Source: Pseudooceanicola endophyticus
Lineage (GTDB): Bacteria > Pseudomonadota > Alphaproteobacteria > Rhodobacterales > Rhodobacteraceae
Reading direction: 5' to 3'
Length of the DNA: 64,000 nt
Assembly: GCF_018760365.1 (NCBI RefSeq)
Contig: NZ_JAHIAB010000004.1
Span: 124,001-188,000, forward strand
Both the position numbers and the translations under genes were made by a program. The notes below the pieces were generated by a model. That model ran no database searches. It saw only the letters and a list, made by a program, of their open reading frames with translations, and was not told where the DNA came from. The number at the start of each line of letters is the position of its first letter. The first letter of the stretch is position 1. Shown in pieces: positions 44,371 through 53,240 of this stretch.

Positions 44371-47181
44371 ATGAGCGAGACCAAGAGCGGCTTCGGTAAG
44401 GGCTGTCATCTTCACCTGATCGACGGATCAGGCTTCATCTTTCGCGCCTACCATGCGCTGCCGCCGCTGACGCGCAAGTCCGATGGGGCGCCCATCGGGG
44501 CGGTCTCGGGCTTTTGCAACATGTTGCACCGCTACGTGGAGGGCAACACCGGCCCTGATGCCCCGACCCATGTCTGCGTCGTCTTCGACAAGTCCGGGCA
44601 TACGTTCCGCAATGATCTCTACGACCTCTACAAGGCCAACCGCGAGGCCATGCCCGAGGACCTGCGCCCGCAGATCCCGCTGACCCGCCGTGCCACCGAG
44701 GCCTTCAACATCGCCTGCAAGGAGCTGCAGGGCTACGAGGCTGACGACATCATCGCGACCCTCGCCTGCCAGGCGCGCGAGGCCGGCGGCCGTGTCACCA
44801 TCATCTCCTCCGACAAGGACCTGATGCAGCTGGTTGGTGGCGGGGTCGAGATGCTGGATGCGATGAAGAACGTCCGGATCGACCACGAGGGCGTCGAGGC
44901 CAAGTTCGGAGTCGGTCCCGAGCGTGTCGTCGACGTGCAGGCGCTGGCCGGCGACTCGGTCGACAACGTGCCCGGCGCCCCCGGCATCGGCATCAAGACC
45001 GCGGCTCTGCTGATCAACGAGTGGGGCGACCTGGAGACGCTTCTCGACAATGCCGAGAAGATCAAGCAGCCCAAGCGCCGCCAGACCCTGATCGACAACC
45101 GTGCCCAAATCGAGCTGTCGAAGAAACTCGTGCAGCTCGACTGCAATACGCCGCTCGATTTCACCCTCGACGATTTGGAGGTGAGGGACCCCGAGCCCGA
45201 GGTCCTGCTGGGCTTCCTGGCCGAGATGGAGTTCCGCACCCTTACCAAACGCCTGGCCGAGCAGATGGGCGCCGCCGCCCCTGAGATCGATGACACTCCC
45301 AGCCAGCCCGCCGCGCAGGAGGCCCCGGAGCAGCCCGCCATCGACACCGCCAGCTACCAGATGGTCAGCGATGCCGAAACGCTGCAGGCCTGGATCGAGC
45401 GCATCCGCGAGCGCGGCTATGTCGCCGTCGATACCGAGACCACGGGCCTTGACGAAATGGTCGTCGATCTGGTGGGCATCTGCCTGGCCACCGATCCGGG
45501 GCAGGCCTGCTACATCCCGCTGGCCCACAAGGCCGAGGGGGGCGAGGGGCTCTTTGCCTCCGATGACCTGGCTCCCGGCCAGATGCCGCTGGACGCGGCG
45601 CTGAAGATGCTGAAGCCGGTGCTGGAAGATGGCAGCATCCTCAAGATCGGCCAGAACATGAAATACGACGCCAAGATCCTGAAACGCTACGGGATCGACG
45701 TCGCGCCCTTCGATGATACCATGCTGATCAGCTACGCGCTGAACGCCGGGCTTCACACCCATGGCATGGATGCCCTATCGGAACGCTACCTCGGCCATGT
45801 GCCGATCCCCACGAAAGAGCTTCTGGGCAGCGGGAAAAGCCAGATCACCTTCGATCTGGTCCCCCTCGACAAGGCCACCGCCTACGGGGCCGAGGATGCC
45901 GATGTCACCCTGCGTCTCTGGCAGGTGCTGAAACCCCGCCTGCATCGCGAAAAGGTCGCCACCGTCTACGAGACCCTCGAACGTCCGCTCGCCCCCGTGC
46001 TGGCCGAGATGGAGATGCACGGCATCAAGGTCGACCGCGACACGCTCTCGCGCATGTCGAACGCCTTCGCGCAGAAGATGGCGGGGCTCGAGGCCGAGAT
46101 CCACGAACTGGCCGGGGAAACCTTCAACGTCGGCTCCCCCAAGCAGCTGGGCGAAATCCTGTTCGACAAGATGTCGCTGCCGGGCGGCAAGAAGGGCAAG
46201 ACCGGCGCCTATGCCACCGGCGCCGACATCCTCGAGGATCTGGCGACCGAACATGAACTGCCGGGCCGGGTGCTGGACTGGCGCGCCCTGTCGAAGCTGA
46301 AATCGACCTATACCGACGCGCTTCAGGAACACATCAACCCCGACACGGGCCGCGTCCATACCTCCTACCTGCAGACCGGTGCCAACACGGGCCGCCTGTC
46401 CTCGACCGATCCGAACGTCCAGAACATCCCCGTGCGCTCCGAAGAGGGCCGCCGCATCCGCGAGGCCTTCATCGCGGATCAGGGCAAGACCCTCGTCTCG
46501 CTCGACTACAGCCAGATCGAACTGCGCATCCTGGCGCATGTGGCCAGGATCGATTCGCTGAAGCAGGCCTTCCACGAGGGCCAGGACATTCACGCCGCCA
46601 CCGCCTCCGAGGTCTTCGGCGTCCCCCTCGATCAGATGACCCCCGAGATCCGCCGCCAGGCCAAGGCGATCAACTTCGGCGTCATCTACGGCATCTCGGG
46701 CTTCGGGCTCGCGCGCAATCTGCGCATTCCCCGGGCCGAGGCGCAGGGCTTCATCGACCGCTACTTCGAACGCTTCCCCGGCATCCGCGAATACATGGAC
46801 CAGACGGTGGCCTTCGGGCAGGAACATCTCTTCGTCCAGACCCTCTTCGGCCGCAAGATCCACACGCCCGAGATCGCCGCCAAGGGCCCCCGCGCGGGCT
46901 TTGCCAAGCGTGCGGCCATCAATGCGCCGATTCAGGGCACCGCCGCCGACATCATCCGCCGCGCCATGATCCGCATGCCCGAGGCGATCGCCGGGATCCC
47001 GGCGAAGATGCTCCTCCAGGTCCATGACGAACTGGTCTTCGAGGTCGACAAGGGCGCCGAAGAGGCCCTCATCAAGGCCGCCCGCGATGTCATGGAAAAC
47101 GCCGCGGAACCCGCGATCCATCTCGACGTGCCGCTGGTGGTCGACGCGGGCCAGGGCGCCAACTGGGCCGAGGCGCACTGA
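44371..47181 (+). CDS. polA: DNA polymerase I
   Basis: Repair and Okazaki-fragment polymerase. The start at 44371 (MSETKSGFGKGCHLHLIDGS) has AGGAG upstream and gives 936 residues. Domains in order: 5'-3' exonuclease (about 12-290, with DGSGFIFRAYHAL, YEADDIIATLA, GDSVDNVPGAPGIGIKTA), 3'-5' exonuclease with DTETTGLDE (about 353-361) and NMKYDAK, and the polymerase with DYSQIELRILAH (about 712), KAINFGVIYGISGFGLA and VHDELVFE (about 885). Exonuclease acidic residues are retained, so proofreading should be active. It stands alone after repeat copy 4, with another repeat unit between its stop and the converging MerR gene. Confidence 0.97.
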   Translation: MSETKSGFGKGCHLHLIDGSGFIFRAYHALPPLTRKSDGAPIGAVSGFCNMLHRYVEGNTGPDAPTHVCVVFDKSGHTFRNDLYDLYKANREAMPEDLRPQIPLTRRATEAFNIACKELQGYEADDIIATLACQAREAGGRVTIISSDKDLMQLVGGGVEMLDAMKNVRIDHEGVEAKFGVGPERVVDVQALAGDSVDNVPGAPGIGIKTAALLINEWGDLETLLDNAEKIKQPKRRQTLIDNRAQIELSKKLVQLDCNTPLDFTLDDLEVRDPEPEVLLGFLAEMEFRTLTKRLAEQMGAAAPEIDDTPSQPAAQEAPEQPAIDTASYQMVSDAETLQAWIERIRERGYVAVDTETTGLDEMVVDLVGICLATDPGQACYIPLAHKAEGGEGLFASDDLAPGQMPLDAALKMLKPVLEDGSILKIGQNMKYDAKILKRYGIDVAPFDDTMLISYALNAGLHTHGMDALSERYLGHVPIPTKELLGSGKSQITFDLVPLDKATAYGAEDADVTLRLWQVLKPRLHREKVATVYETLERPLAPVLAEMEMHGIKVDRDTLSRMSNAFAQKMAGLEAEIHELAGETFNVGSPKQLGEILFDKMSLPGGKKGKTGAYATGADILEDLATEHELPGRVLDWRALSKLKSTYTDALQEHINPDTGRVHTSYLQTGANTGRLSSTDPNVQNIPVRSEEGRRIREAFIADQGKTLVSLDYSQIELRILAHVARIDSLKQAFHEGQDIHAATASEVFGVPLDQMTPEIRRQAKAINFGVIYGISGFGLARNLRIPRAEAQGFIDRYFERFPGIREYMDQTVAFGQEHLFVQTLFGRKIHTPEIAAKGPRAGFAKRAAINAPIQGTAADIIRRAMIRMPEAIAGIPAKMLLQVHDELVFEVDKGAEEALIKAARDVMENAAEPAIHLDVPLVVDAGQGANWAEAH

Positions 47182-47189
47182 CGCCCCTT

Positions 47190-47247
47190 CATTTTCTTGT
47201 TCCAAATACCTCGGGGGAGCGCCGCAAGGCGCGGGGGCAGAGCCCCC
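47190..47247 (-). repeat. 3'-UTR repeat unit, copy 7 (tail type 1)
   Basis: Read on the minus strand it begins 4 nt after the MerR stop: hairpin A at 47233-47247, hairpin B GCGCC-GCAA-GGCGC (47219-47232) and the tail CCCCCGAGGTATTTGGAACA running to AAAATG at 47190. Confidence 0.85.
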
Positions 47248-47251
47248 CTCC

Positions 47252-47662
47252 TCAGTGTTCCCCCAGGCACTGCCCATGGTCGCCAAGCGCCGCGATCAGC
47301 CCGCAGGGCTCGCCGGGGCCGTGGTCGCAGACCTCGGACAGCCGCGCCAGCTCCGTCTCCAGCCGCTGCAACCGGGCGATCCGCGCCCGGGTCTCCTCCA
47401 GGTGCCGCCGGGCGATCAGGTGGGCATCGGTACAGTCCCGGCCCCGGTCGCTCAGCTCCAGCAGGTGGCGGATCGCCTCCAGCGACAGGCCCAGCTCGCG
47501 CCCGTGGGCGATGAACTGCAGCCGTTCCAGCCCGGCGCGCCCGTAGCGGCGCTGGTTGCCCTCGGTGCGCTCTTCCGGTGCCAGCAGGCCCGCACCCTCG
47601 TAATAACGGATCGTCGGCACCTTGACGCCGGTGGCGCGCGACAGCTCTCCGATGGAAAACAT
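47252..47662 (-). CDS. MerR-family metal-responsive regulator (ZntR/CadR-like)
   Basis: A promoter-twisting activator of 136 residues. The HTH is at 2-40 (MFSIGELSRATGVKVPTIRY, YEGAGLLAPEERTEGNQRRY) and a dimerisation helix follows. Cys77, Cys112, Cys120 and Cys132 with His114 and His129 are placed like the metal ligands of ZntR-type sensors, so Zn, Cd or Pb is the likely effector. The start at 47662 has AGAGGGA upstream. It is divergent from a zinc-type CDF exporter gene, and the shared promoter region has a MerR-type dyad. Confidence 0.92.
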   Translation of the reverse strand: MFSIGELSRATGVKVPTIRYYEGAGLLAPEERTEGNQRRYGRAGLERLQFIAHGRELGLSLEAIRHLLELSDRGRDCTDAHLIARRHLEETRARIARLQRLETELARLSEVCDHGPGEPCGLIAALGDHGQCLGEH

Positions 47663-47673
47663 GACTTTCCCTC

Positions 47674-47704
47674 TTGAAGCTCTAGTCGCTAGAGGTCCTA
47701 TCCT
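47674..47704 (+). promoter_or_regulatory. MerR-type promoter of the CDF exporter with dyad operator
   Basis: TTGAAG (47674-47679) and TATCCT (47699-47704) are separated by exactly 19 bp, the over-long spacer of MerR-controlled promoters. The spacer holds the perfect dyad CTCTAG-TCG-CTAGAG (47680-47694). The predicted transcript begins near 47711. Confidence 0.9.
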
Positions 47705-47746
47705 GTTGTGCGACACTCCTGCAAGACACCGATCCGGAACGAACAG

Positions 47747-48697
47747 ATGCCGCATGACCACGACCACCACCACGGCCATTCCCATGGCCACGGGCACCAC
47801 CATCATCACCACCATGACGTCGACCTGGGCGGCGACCGGCGGCTGGCCTGGGCGGTGGCAATCAACATCCTGCTGACAGTGGTGCAGATCGTCGCCGGGC
47901 TTTTCGCGGGCTCGCTGGCGCTGATCGCCGATGCGGTGCACAATCTCTCTGACGCGCTTTCCATGGTCATCGCCTGGGCGGCGCGCCGGATCGCCCGGCG
48001 CCCCGCCGATGCCTCCATGACCTTCGGCTATGGCCGGGCCGAGGTCGTCGCCGCCCTGATCAACTATACCACGCTGATCACCATCGCGGTGCTGCTGGGC
48101 TTCCAGGGCATCGAAAAGCTTTTCGCCCCGGAAGAGGTGCAGGGCTGGACCGTGGTGGTGGTCGCCGCCGTGGCGCTGGTGATCGACACCGGCACCGCGC
48201 TGCTGATCCTGCGCCACGCCAAGGAGGGGGTGAACATGCGCGCGGCCTTCCTGCACAACGTCGCCGATGCGCTCGGCTCCGTCGCGGTGATCGTCGGTGG
48301 CGTGCTGATCCTGCTCTACGACTGGCGTCTGGTGGATCCGATCGTCACCCTGGGCATCTCGGCCTACATCCTGTGGCACGCGGGATCCGAGATCGGGCCG
48401 GTGATCCGCCTGCTGATGCTGGGCAGCCCCGAGAGCCCCACCGTGGAGGAGGTCGCGGGCCTGATCCGTGCGACCGACGGCGTGCGCGATGTCCACCACC
48501 TGCACCTGTGGCGGATGCAGGAGCACGAGGTGGCGCTGGAGGCCCATGTGGTGCTGGAAGAGGGCGGCGATCCGGCAGGCCCGGCGCGGACAACGCTGAA
48601 GGCCCGCCTGCAGGAGCAGTTCGGCCTGAGCCATATCACCATCGAGATCGAGACCCCCGGCCAGGCCTGTCCCGATGCCCGGCTGATCGGCCACTAG
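47747..48697 (+). CDS. Cation diffusion facilitator exporter (zinc/cadmium type)
   Basis: A proton-coupled metal exporter of 316 residues with a His-rich N-terminus (residues 3-24: HDHDHHHGHSHGHGHHHHHH) and six membrane helices. The metal-site motifs ADAVHNLSDALS (helix II) and LHNVADALGS (helix V) are complete, and the cytoplasmic C-terminal domain follows (DVHHLHLWRMQEHEVALEAH). The start is ATG 47747, because a GTG at 47708 would be before the predicted transcription start of the MerR-type promoter. Its TAG stop shares CTAG with the stop of the converging gene. Confidence 0.95.
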   Translation: MPHDHDHHHGHSHGHGHHHHHHHDVDLGGDRRLAWAVAINILLTVVQIVAGLFAGSLALIADAVHNLSDALSMVIAWAARRIARRPADASMTFGYGRAEVVAALINYTTLITIAVLLGFQGIEKLFAPEEVQGWTVVVVAAVALVIDTGTALLILRHAKEGVNMRAAFLHNVADALGSVAVIVGGVLILLYDWRLVDPIVTLGISAYILWHAGSEIGPVIRLLMLGSPESPTVEEVAGLIRATDGVRDVHHLHLWRMQEHEVALEAHVVLEEGGDPAGPARTTLKARLQEQFGLSHITIEIETPGQACPDARLIGH

Positions 48698-49413
48698 ATC
48701 CGGCGCGGCTCCAGCGCGCCCTCGGGGATCCGCCCCAGCCGCCGTTCCCGGGCATAATAGGCGGCCAGCCCCTTGTCGGGATCGGGCGGAAAGACGGGGC
48801 CTTCGGTCATCTCGGCAATCCGGTCCAGCCGGAAGGTGCGGAAATCCTGGCGCAGCTCGCACCAGGCCACCAGGGTCCAGACCTTGCCCCAGAAGAACAG
48901 CCCCAGCGGGCGCACCACGCGGTCGCTGGGGCTGCCGTTTTCATCGGCATAGGCCAGGGTCAGGCGGTGGCGGGCGTGGCTGGCGGCCTCGATCCGGTCC
49001 AGCCTGTGGCGCAGCGCCTCGGGCAGGGTGGCAAAGCCCGGCGCATGGACCGAGACGGACTGCGCCCGGCTGCGCACCGCCTCGGGCAGCACCGCGTCGA
49101 TGCGCGAAAGCGCCTCTTCCGCCGCCGCCGCCATGCCGATGCCGCCCCAGGCCCGGATCATCCGCGCGCCCGCGACCAGGGCCACGATCTCCTCGGCGGT
49201 GAACATCAGCGGCGGCAGGTCGTAGCCCGCGCGCATCACGTAGCCCACGCCCGCCTCGCCCTCGATCGGCACGCCCGAGCCGATCAGGTCGGCCACGTCG
49301 CGGTAGATGGTGCGCAGCGAGACCTCCATCCGCTGCGCCAGCTCGGCGCCGGTGACAAGCTGACCGCCCCGCAGATGCTGGACGATGCGAAACAGGCGGT
49401 CTGCGCGGCGCAT
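48694..49413 (-). CDS. YafY/WYL-domain HTH regulator
   Basis: A transcription factor of 239 residues that starts MRRADRLFRIVQHLRGGQLV, with an HTH_11 domain (about 5-60, AELAQRMEVSLRTIYRDVAD) and a WYL domain (LTLAYADENG, WTLVAWCELRQDFRTFRLDR). WYL domains bind small ligands or nucleic acid. It is upstream of and probably co-transcribed with nothing; the VOC gene lies just behind its start on the same strand (9 nt), so the pair VOC-YafY forms an operon, an arrangement common in proteobacteria. The stop overlaps the CDF stop. Confidence 0.93.
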   Translation of the reverse strand: MRRADRLFRIVQHLRGGQLVTGAELAQRMEVSLRTIYRDVADLIGSGVPIEGEAGVGYVMRAGYDLPPLMFTAEEIVALVAGARMIRAWGGIGMAAAAEEALSRIDAVLPEAVRSRAQSVSVHAPGFATLPEALRHRLDRIEAASHARHRLTLAYADENGSPSDRVVRPLGLFFWGKVWTLVAWCELRQDFRTFRLDRIAEMTEGPVFPPDPDKGLAAYYARERRLGRIPEGALEPRRI

Positions 49414-49422
49414 GAGCTCTCC

Positions 49423-49782
49423 TTACGCGGCCTTGGGCTCGAACAGGCCGATGCGGTTGCCGTCGGGATCGCGGATCATCCGGTAGCGCCCCGGCGGGAT
49501 CTCGATCACCGGGCCGTCGATCCGTGCCCCGGCGGCTTCGGCGCGGGCCAGCGCGGCCTCCAGCGCATCGGGCACCATCAGGTGGATGACATTGCCCGTC
49601 CCGTTGCCCACCGGCCCCTCCACCAGGTCGCCGCCGACACCGCCCTGCCCGAAGGGGGCCACGCGATCGGGCCCCATCATCATCGGCGAGGTGTTCCAGT
49701 GGAAGACGGCATTGTAGAAGTCGATGGCGGTTTCCAGGTGGCGGACCGGGATCTCGGTCCAGATGACGCTCTTGCTGATCAT
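49423..49782 (-). CDS. VOC-family (glyoxalase-like) protein
   Basis: A 119-residue protein with the beta-alpha-beta-beta-beta repeats of the vicinal oxygen chelate fold: WTEIPVRHLETAIDFYNAVF at the start and RMIRDPDGNRIGLFEP at the end. The start at 49782 (MISKSVIWTE) has AGGAGA upstream. Metal ligands are only partly clear, so enzymatic activity is not certain. The 9-nt gap to the YafY-type gene indicates co-transcription; the regulator may respond to the same stress or ligand. Confidence 0.9.
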   Translation of the reverse strand: MISKSVIWTEIPVRHLETAIDFYNAVFHWNTSPMMMGPDRVAPFGQGGVGGDLVEGPVGNGTGNVIHLMVPDALEAALARAEAAGARIDGPVIEIPPGRYRMIRDPDGNRIGLFEPKAA

Positions 49783-49868
49783 GGCAGGTCTCCTGCGTTC
49801 GGGTTGCGATGCGGATCTTGTCGCACAGCCCTGCTGACAGCCTGCCGTCAGCAGCCTTTGCCCGATTG

Positions 49869-50657
49869 TCACGCCGGCCGCTTCAGCCCTTCGGCGGCGC
49901 GGGCGGCCTCCAGCCAGCCCAGCCCCTCGGAGGTGCGCCTCCGGGGGCGGTAATCGGCGCCGACCCAGCCCGTGTAGCCCGAGGCCCCGAGCGCCGCGTA
50001 GAAGGCGGCAAAGTCGATCTCTGCGCCCTCGTCGGGTTCACCCTGGTCGGGAACGCCTGCCACCTGCACATGGCCGACATGGGCGCCGAAACGCGTCCAG
50101 CTGGCCAGCACGTCGCCGGTGATCCGGTGCACATGGTAGGTGTCGAATTGCAGAGAGAGGTTGGGCGCATCCACCGCCTCCAGCACCTCCATCGCCAGGC
50201 GGAAGCTGCACATGAAATAGCCCGGCAGATCCTCGGCATTCATCGGCTCGATGGTCAGGCTTTGCTCGGGCGCATGGGCGCAGGCCCATTTCAGGTTCGC
50301 CACCATGGTGTCCAGCGCCTGGTCGCCCCAGGCGGCCCCCGACATGACATGGATATGCTCGGCCTTCAGGGTCTGGGCATAGCGCAGCGCGCGGCGGAAA
50401 TCGTGCTGGAAGCGCTGCTGCCCGCCCGGCACCGCCGCAAAACCCGAGGTGCCGCCGGTGTAGTTCGGCGGCGGGGCGTTGATCAGCACCAGCGGCAGAC
50501 CGGTGCGCCCAAGGGCATTGCGGATCTCCATCGCCGGGCTGTCGTAGGGAAACTGCACCTCGACCGCATCGAAACCGGCCTCGGCGGCGGCGGTGACGCG
50601 ATCCGGCAGGGCCAGCTCGGTGAAGAGGTTGGTCAGATTGGCGGCAAATCTCGGCAT
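49869..50657 (-). CDS. hyi: Hydroxypyruvate isomerase-like protein (Hyi family)
   Basis: A TIM-barrel isomerase of 262 residues that starts MPRFAANLTNLFTELALPDR and has the Hyi landmarks GFDAVEVQFPYD, LVLINAPPPNYTGG, TIEPMNAEDLPGYF, QFDTYHVH and GHVQVAGVPDQGEPDEGAEI. It interconverts hydroxypyruvate and tartronate semialdehyde in glyoxylate metabolism. The Glu and His metal ligands (in IEPMN and DTYH) are intact. A GTG 3 nt upstream is also possible; the RBS is weak. No gcl or garR gene is adjacent. Confidence 0.9.
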   Translation of the reverse strand: MPRFAANLTNLFTELALPDRVTAAAEAGFDAVEVQFPYDSPAMEIRNALGRTGLPLVLINAPPPNYTGGTSGFAAVPGGQQRFQHDFRRALRYAQTLKAEHIHVMSGAAWGDQALDTMVANLKWACAHAPEQSLTIEPMNAEDLPGYFMCSFRLAMEVLEAVDAPNLSLQFDTYHVHRITGDVLASWTRFGAHVGHVQVAGVPDQGEPDEGAEIDFAAFYAALGASGYTGWVGADYRPRRRTSEGLGWLEAARAAEGLKRPA

Positions 50658-50696
50658 CACGACGTCTCGGGAGGAACGCTCCGACGATAGGCGCCC

Positions 50697-51290
50697 TCAG
50701 GAACCGGTCAACTCATTCGCGGGAATGATCGGGAAAAACTGCCCGCCCGAGCGGATGCCGAACCAGTCGGCGCCCTCATGTGCCTCGGTGGTCCCCAGTT
50801 CGACCAGCCGGTAAAAGCTCTTGCGGTCGATCAGCGCTTCCAGCCGGTCGCGCACCAGCACGTAGGGCGCGGGCTCTCCGGTGTCGGGATCGCGGGTGAC
50901 GCGGAGCGGGTGATCGGACCCGGCGCCGGCGCTGTCGCCGACATTGGTCACGAAGGTCAGCACCTGGTCGGGCCCCTGGTGCGAGACCTCGAAATCCACC
51001 GCGACGAAGGGCGCATCCTCGACCGTGAGGCCGACCTTCTCGACGGGGGTGACCAGAAAGTAGGCATCGCCATCCCTGCGCAGGATGGTCGAGAACAGCC
51101 GCACCATCTCCGGACGGCCAATGGGTGTCCCCTGGTAGAACCATGTCCCGTCCCGCGCGATCCGCATGTCCAGGTCGCCGCAGAAGGGCGGATTCCAGCT
51201 GTGAACCGGCGGAAGACCGCGGCCTTTTGCTGCCCTAGCGGAACGCAGGATGCTGTCGGCACTTACTTTCGGGCTATCATTGGACGACAT
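50697..51290 (-). CDS. DUF1285 protein
   Basis: A cytoplasmic protein of 197 residues with the DUF1285 pattern: FCGDLDMRIARDGTWFYQGT, then RPEMVRLFSTILRRDGDAYFLVTPVEK and DRKSFYRLVELG. No function is known for the family. The start at 51290 (MSSNDSPKVSADSI) has no near RBS (AAGG about 17 nt away), so it is tentative. It is divergent from the moxR operon with about 70 nt between them, a neighbour pairing that is common in alphaproteobacteria. Confidence 0.9.
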   Translation of the reverse strand: MSSNDSPKVSADSILRSARAAKGRGLPPVHSWNPPFCGDLDMRIARDGTWFYQGTPIGRPEMVRLFSTILRRDGDAYFLVTPVEKVGLTVEDAPFVAVDFEVSHQGPDQVLTFVTNVGDSAGAGSDHPLRVTRDPDTGEPAPYVLVRDRLEALIDRKSFYRLVELGTTEAHEGADWFGIRSGGQFFPIIPANELTGS

Positions 51291-51360
51291 TGGTTTGGAC
51301 GTTAACCTTCTCAGGCGTACAGTTTGATACAAAGCCTATAGTTCTGGCGGGAGGAATGCC

Positions 51361-52364
<1,004 letters not shown>

Positions 52365-52368
<4 letters not shown>

Positions 52369-53240
52369 GGACCCCGGCCGCGCTGCGGCAGCGCGCCGAG
52401 GAGGAGGCGGCCAAGCTGCCGGCCCTTCTGGCCCGGGCCGAACAGCTGGCCGGATCCGTCCTGCTGGGCGAACACGGGCGCCGCCGCTCCGGCTATGGCG
52501 ATGACTTCTGGCAGTACCGCCCGGTGCAGCCGGGCGATCCGCGCCGCTGGATCGACTGGCGCCGCTCGGCGCGCAGCGACGACAAGTTCGTGCGCGAACG
52601 TGAATGGCAGATCGCCCAAAGCGTCATGCTCTGGGTGGACCAGTCCGCGGCGATGCAGTTTTCCTCTTCCAAGGCCCTCTCCCACAAGGGCGACCGGGCC
52701 CGCAACATCGCTCTGGCCACGGCCATCCTGCTGATCAGGGGCGGTGAAAGGGTGGGGCTGACCGGCACGCTTCTGCCGCCGCGCCGGGGCCGCAACCAGG
52801 TGCTGCGGCTGGCGGAATTCTTTTCGGATCCCGCGCCCGAGGATTACGGGGTGCCCGAGCACCGCGCGATGATCCCGAATGCCCGGGCGCTGTTCCTGTC
52901 GGATTTCCTGGGCCCGATGGAAGAGCTGCGGGTGGCGATGACCAAGGCCGCCGATCGCGGCATCCGCGGCGTGCTGCTTCAGGTGCTGGACCCGGCGGAA
53001 GAGGCCTTTCCCTACCACGGTCGCACCATCTTCGAGAGTATCGGCGGCACGCTGGCCCATGAGACGCTGAAGGCCTCGGACCTGCGCGAGCGCTACCTGA
53101 TGCGACTGGCCGAGCGCAAGGATGCGCTGCAGCAGCTGGCCCGGGCGACGGGCTGGCAATACGGGCTGCACCACACGGATGCCTCGGCGCAGTCGGCGCT
53201 GCTGTGGGTCTGGCAGGCGATGGACAGGGGGACGGTCTGA
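52365..53240 (+). CDS. DUF58 protein (vWA-like), MoxR partner
   Basis: A 291-residue protein with the DUF58 core RRSGYGDDFWQYRPVQPGDP followed by RRWIDWRRSARSDDKFVRER, typical of MoxR partner proteins. The gene starts with TTG at 52365, whose last bases overlap the moxR stop (TTGA), a tight coupling. No signal peptide is seen. It ends overlapping the next ATG by one base. Confidence 0.92.

Noticed and set aside
47708-47746. A GTG start adding 13 residues to the CDF exporter
   Set aside because: It would lie before the transcription start predicted from the MerR-type promoter, and the extension is not typical of the family.
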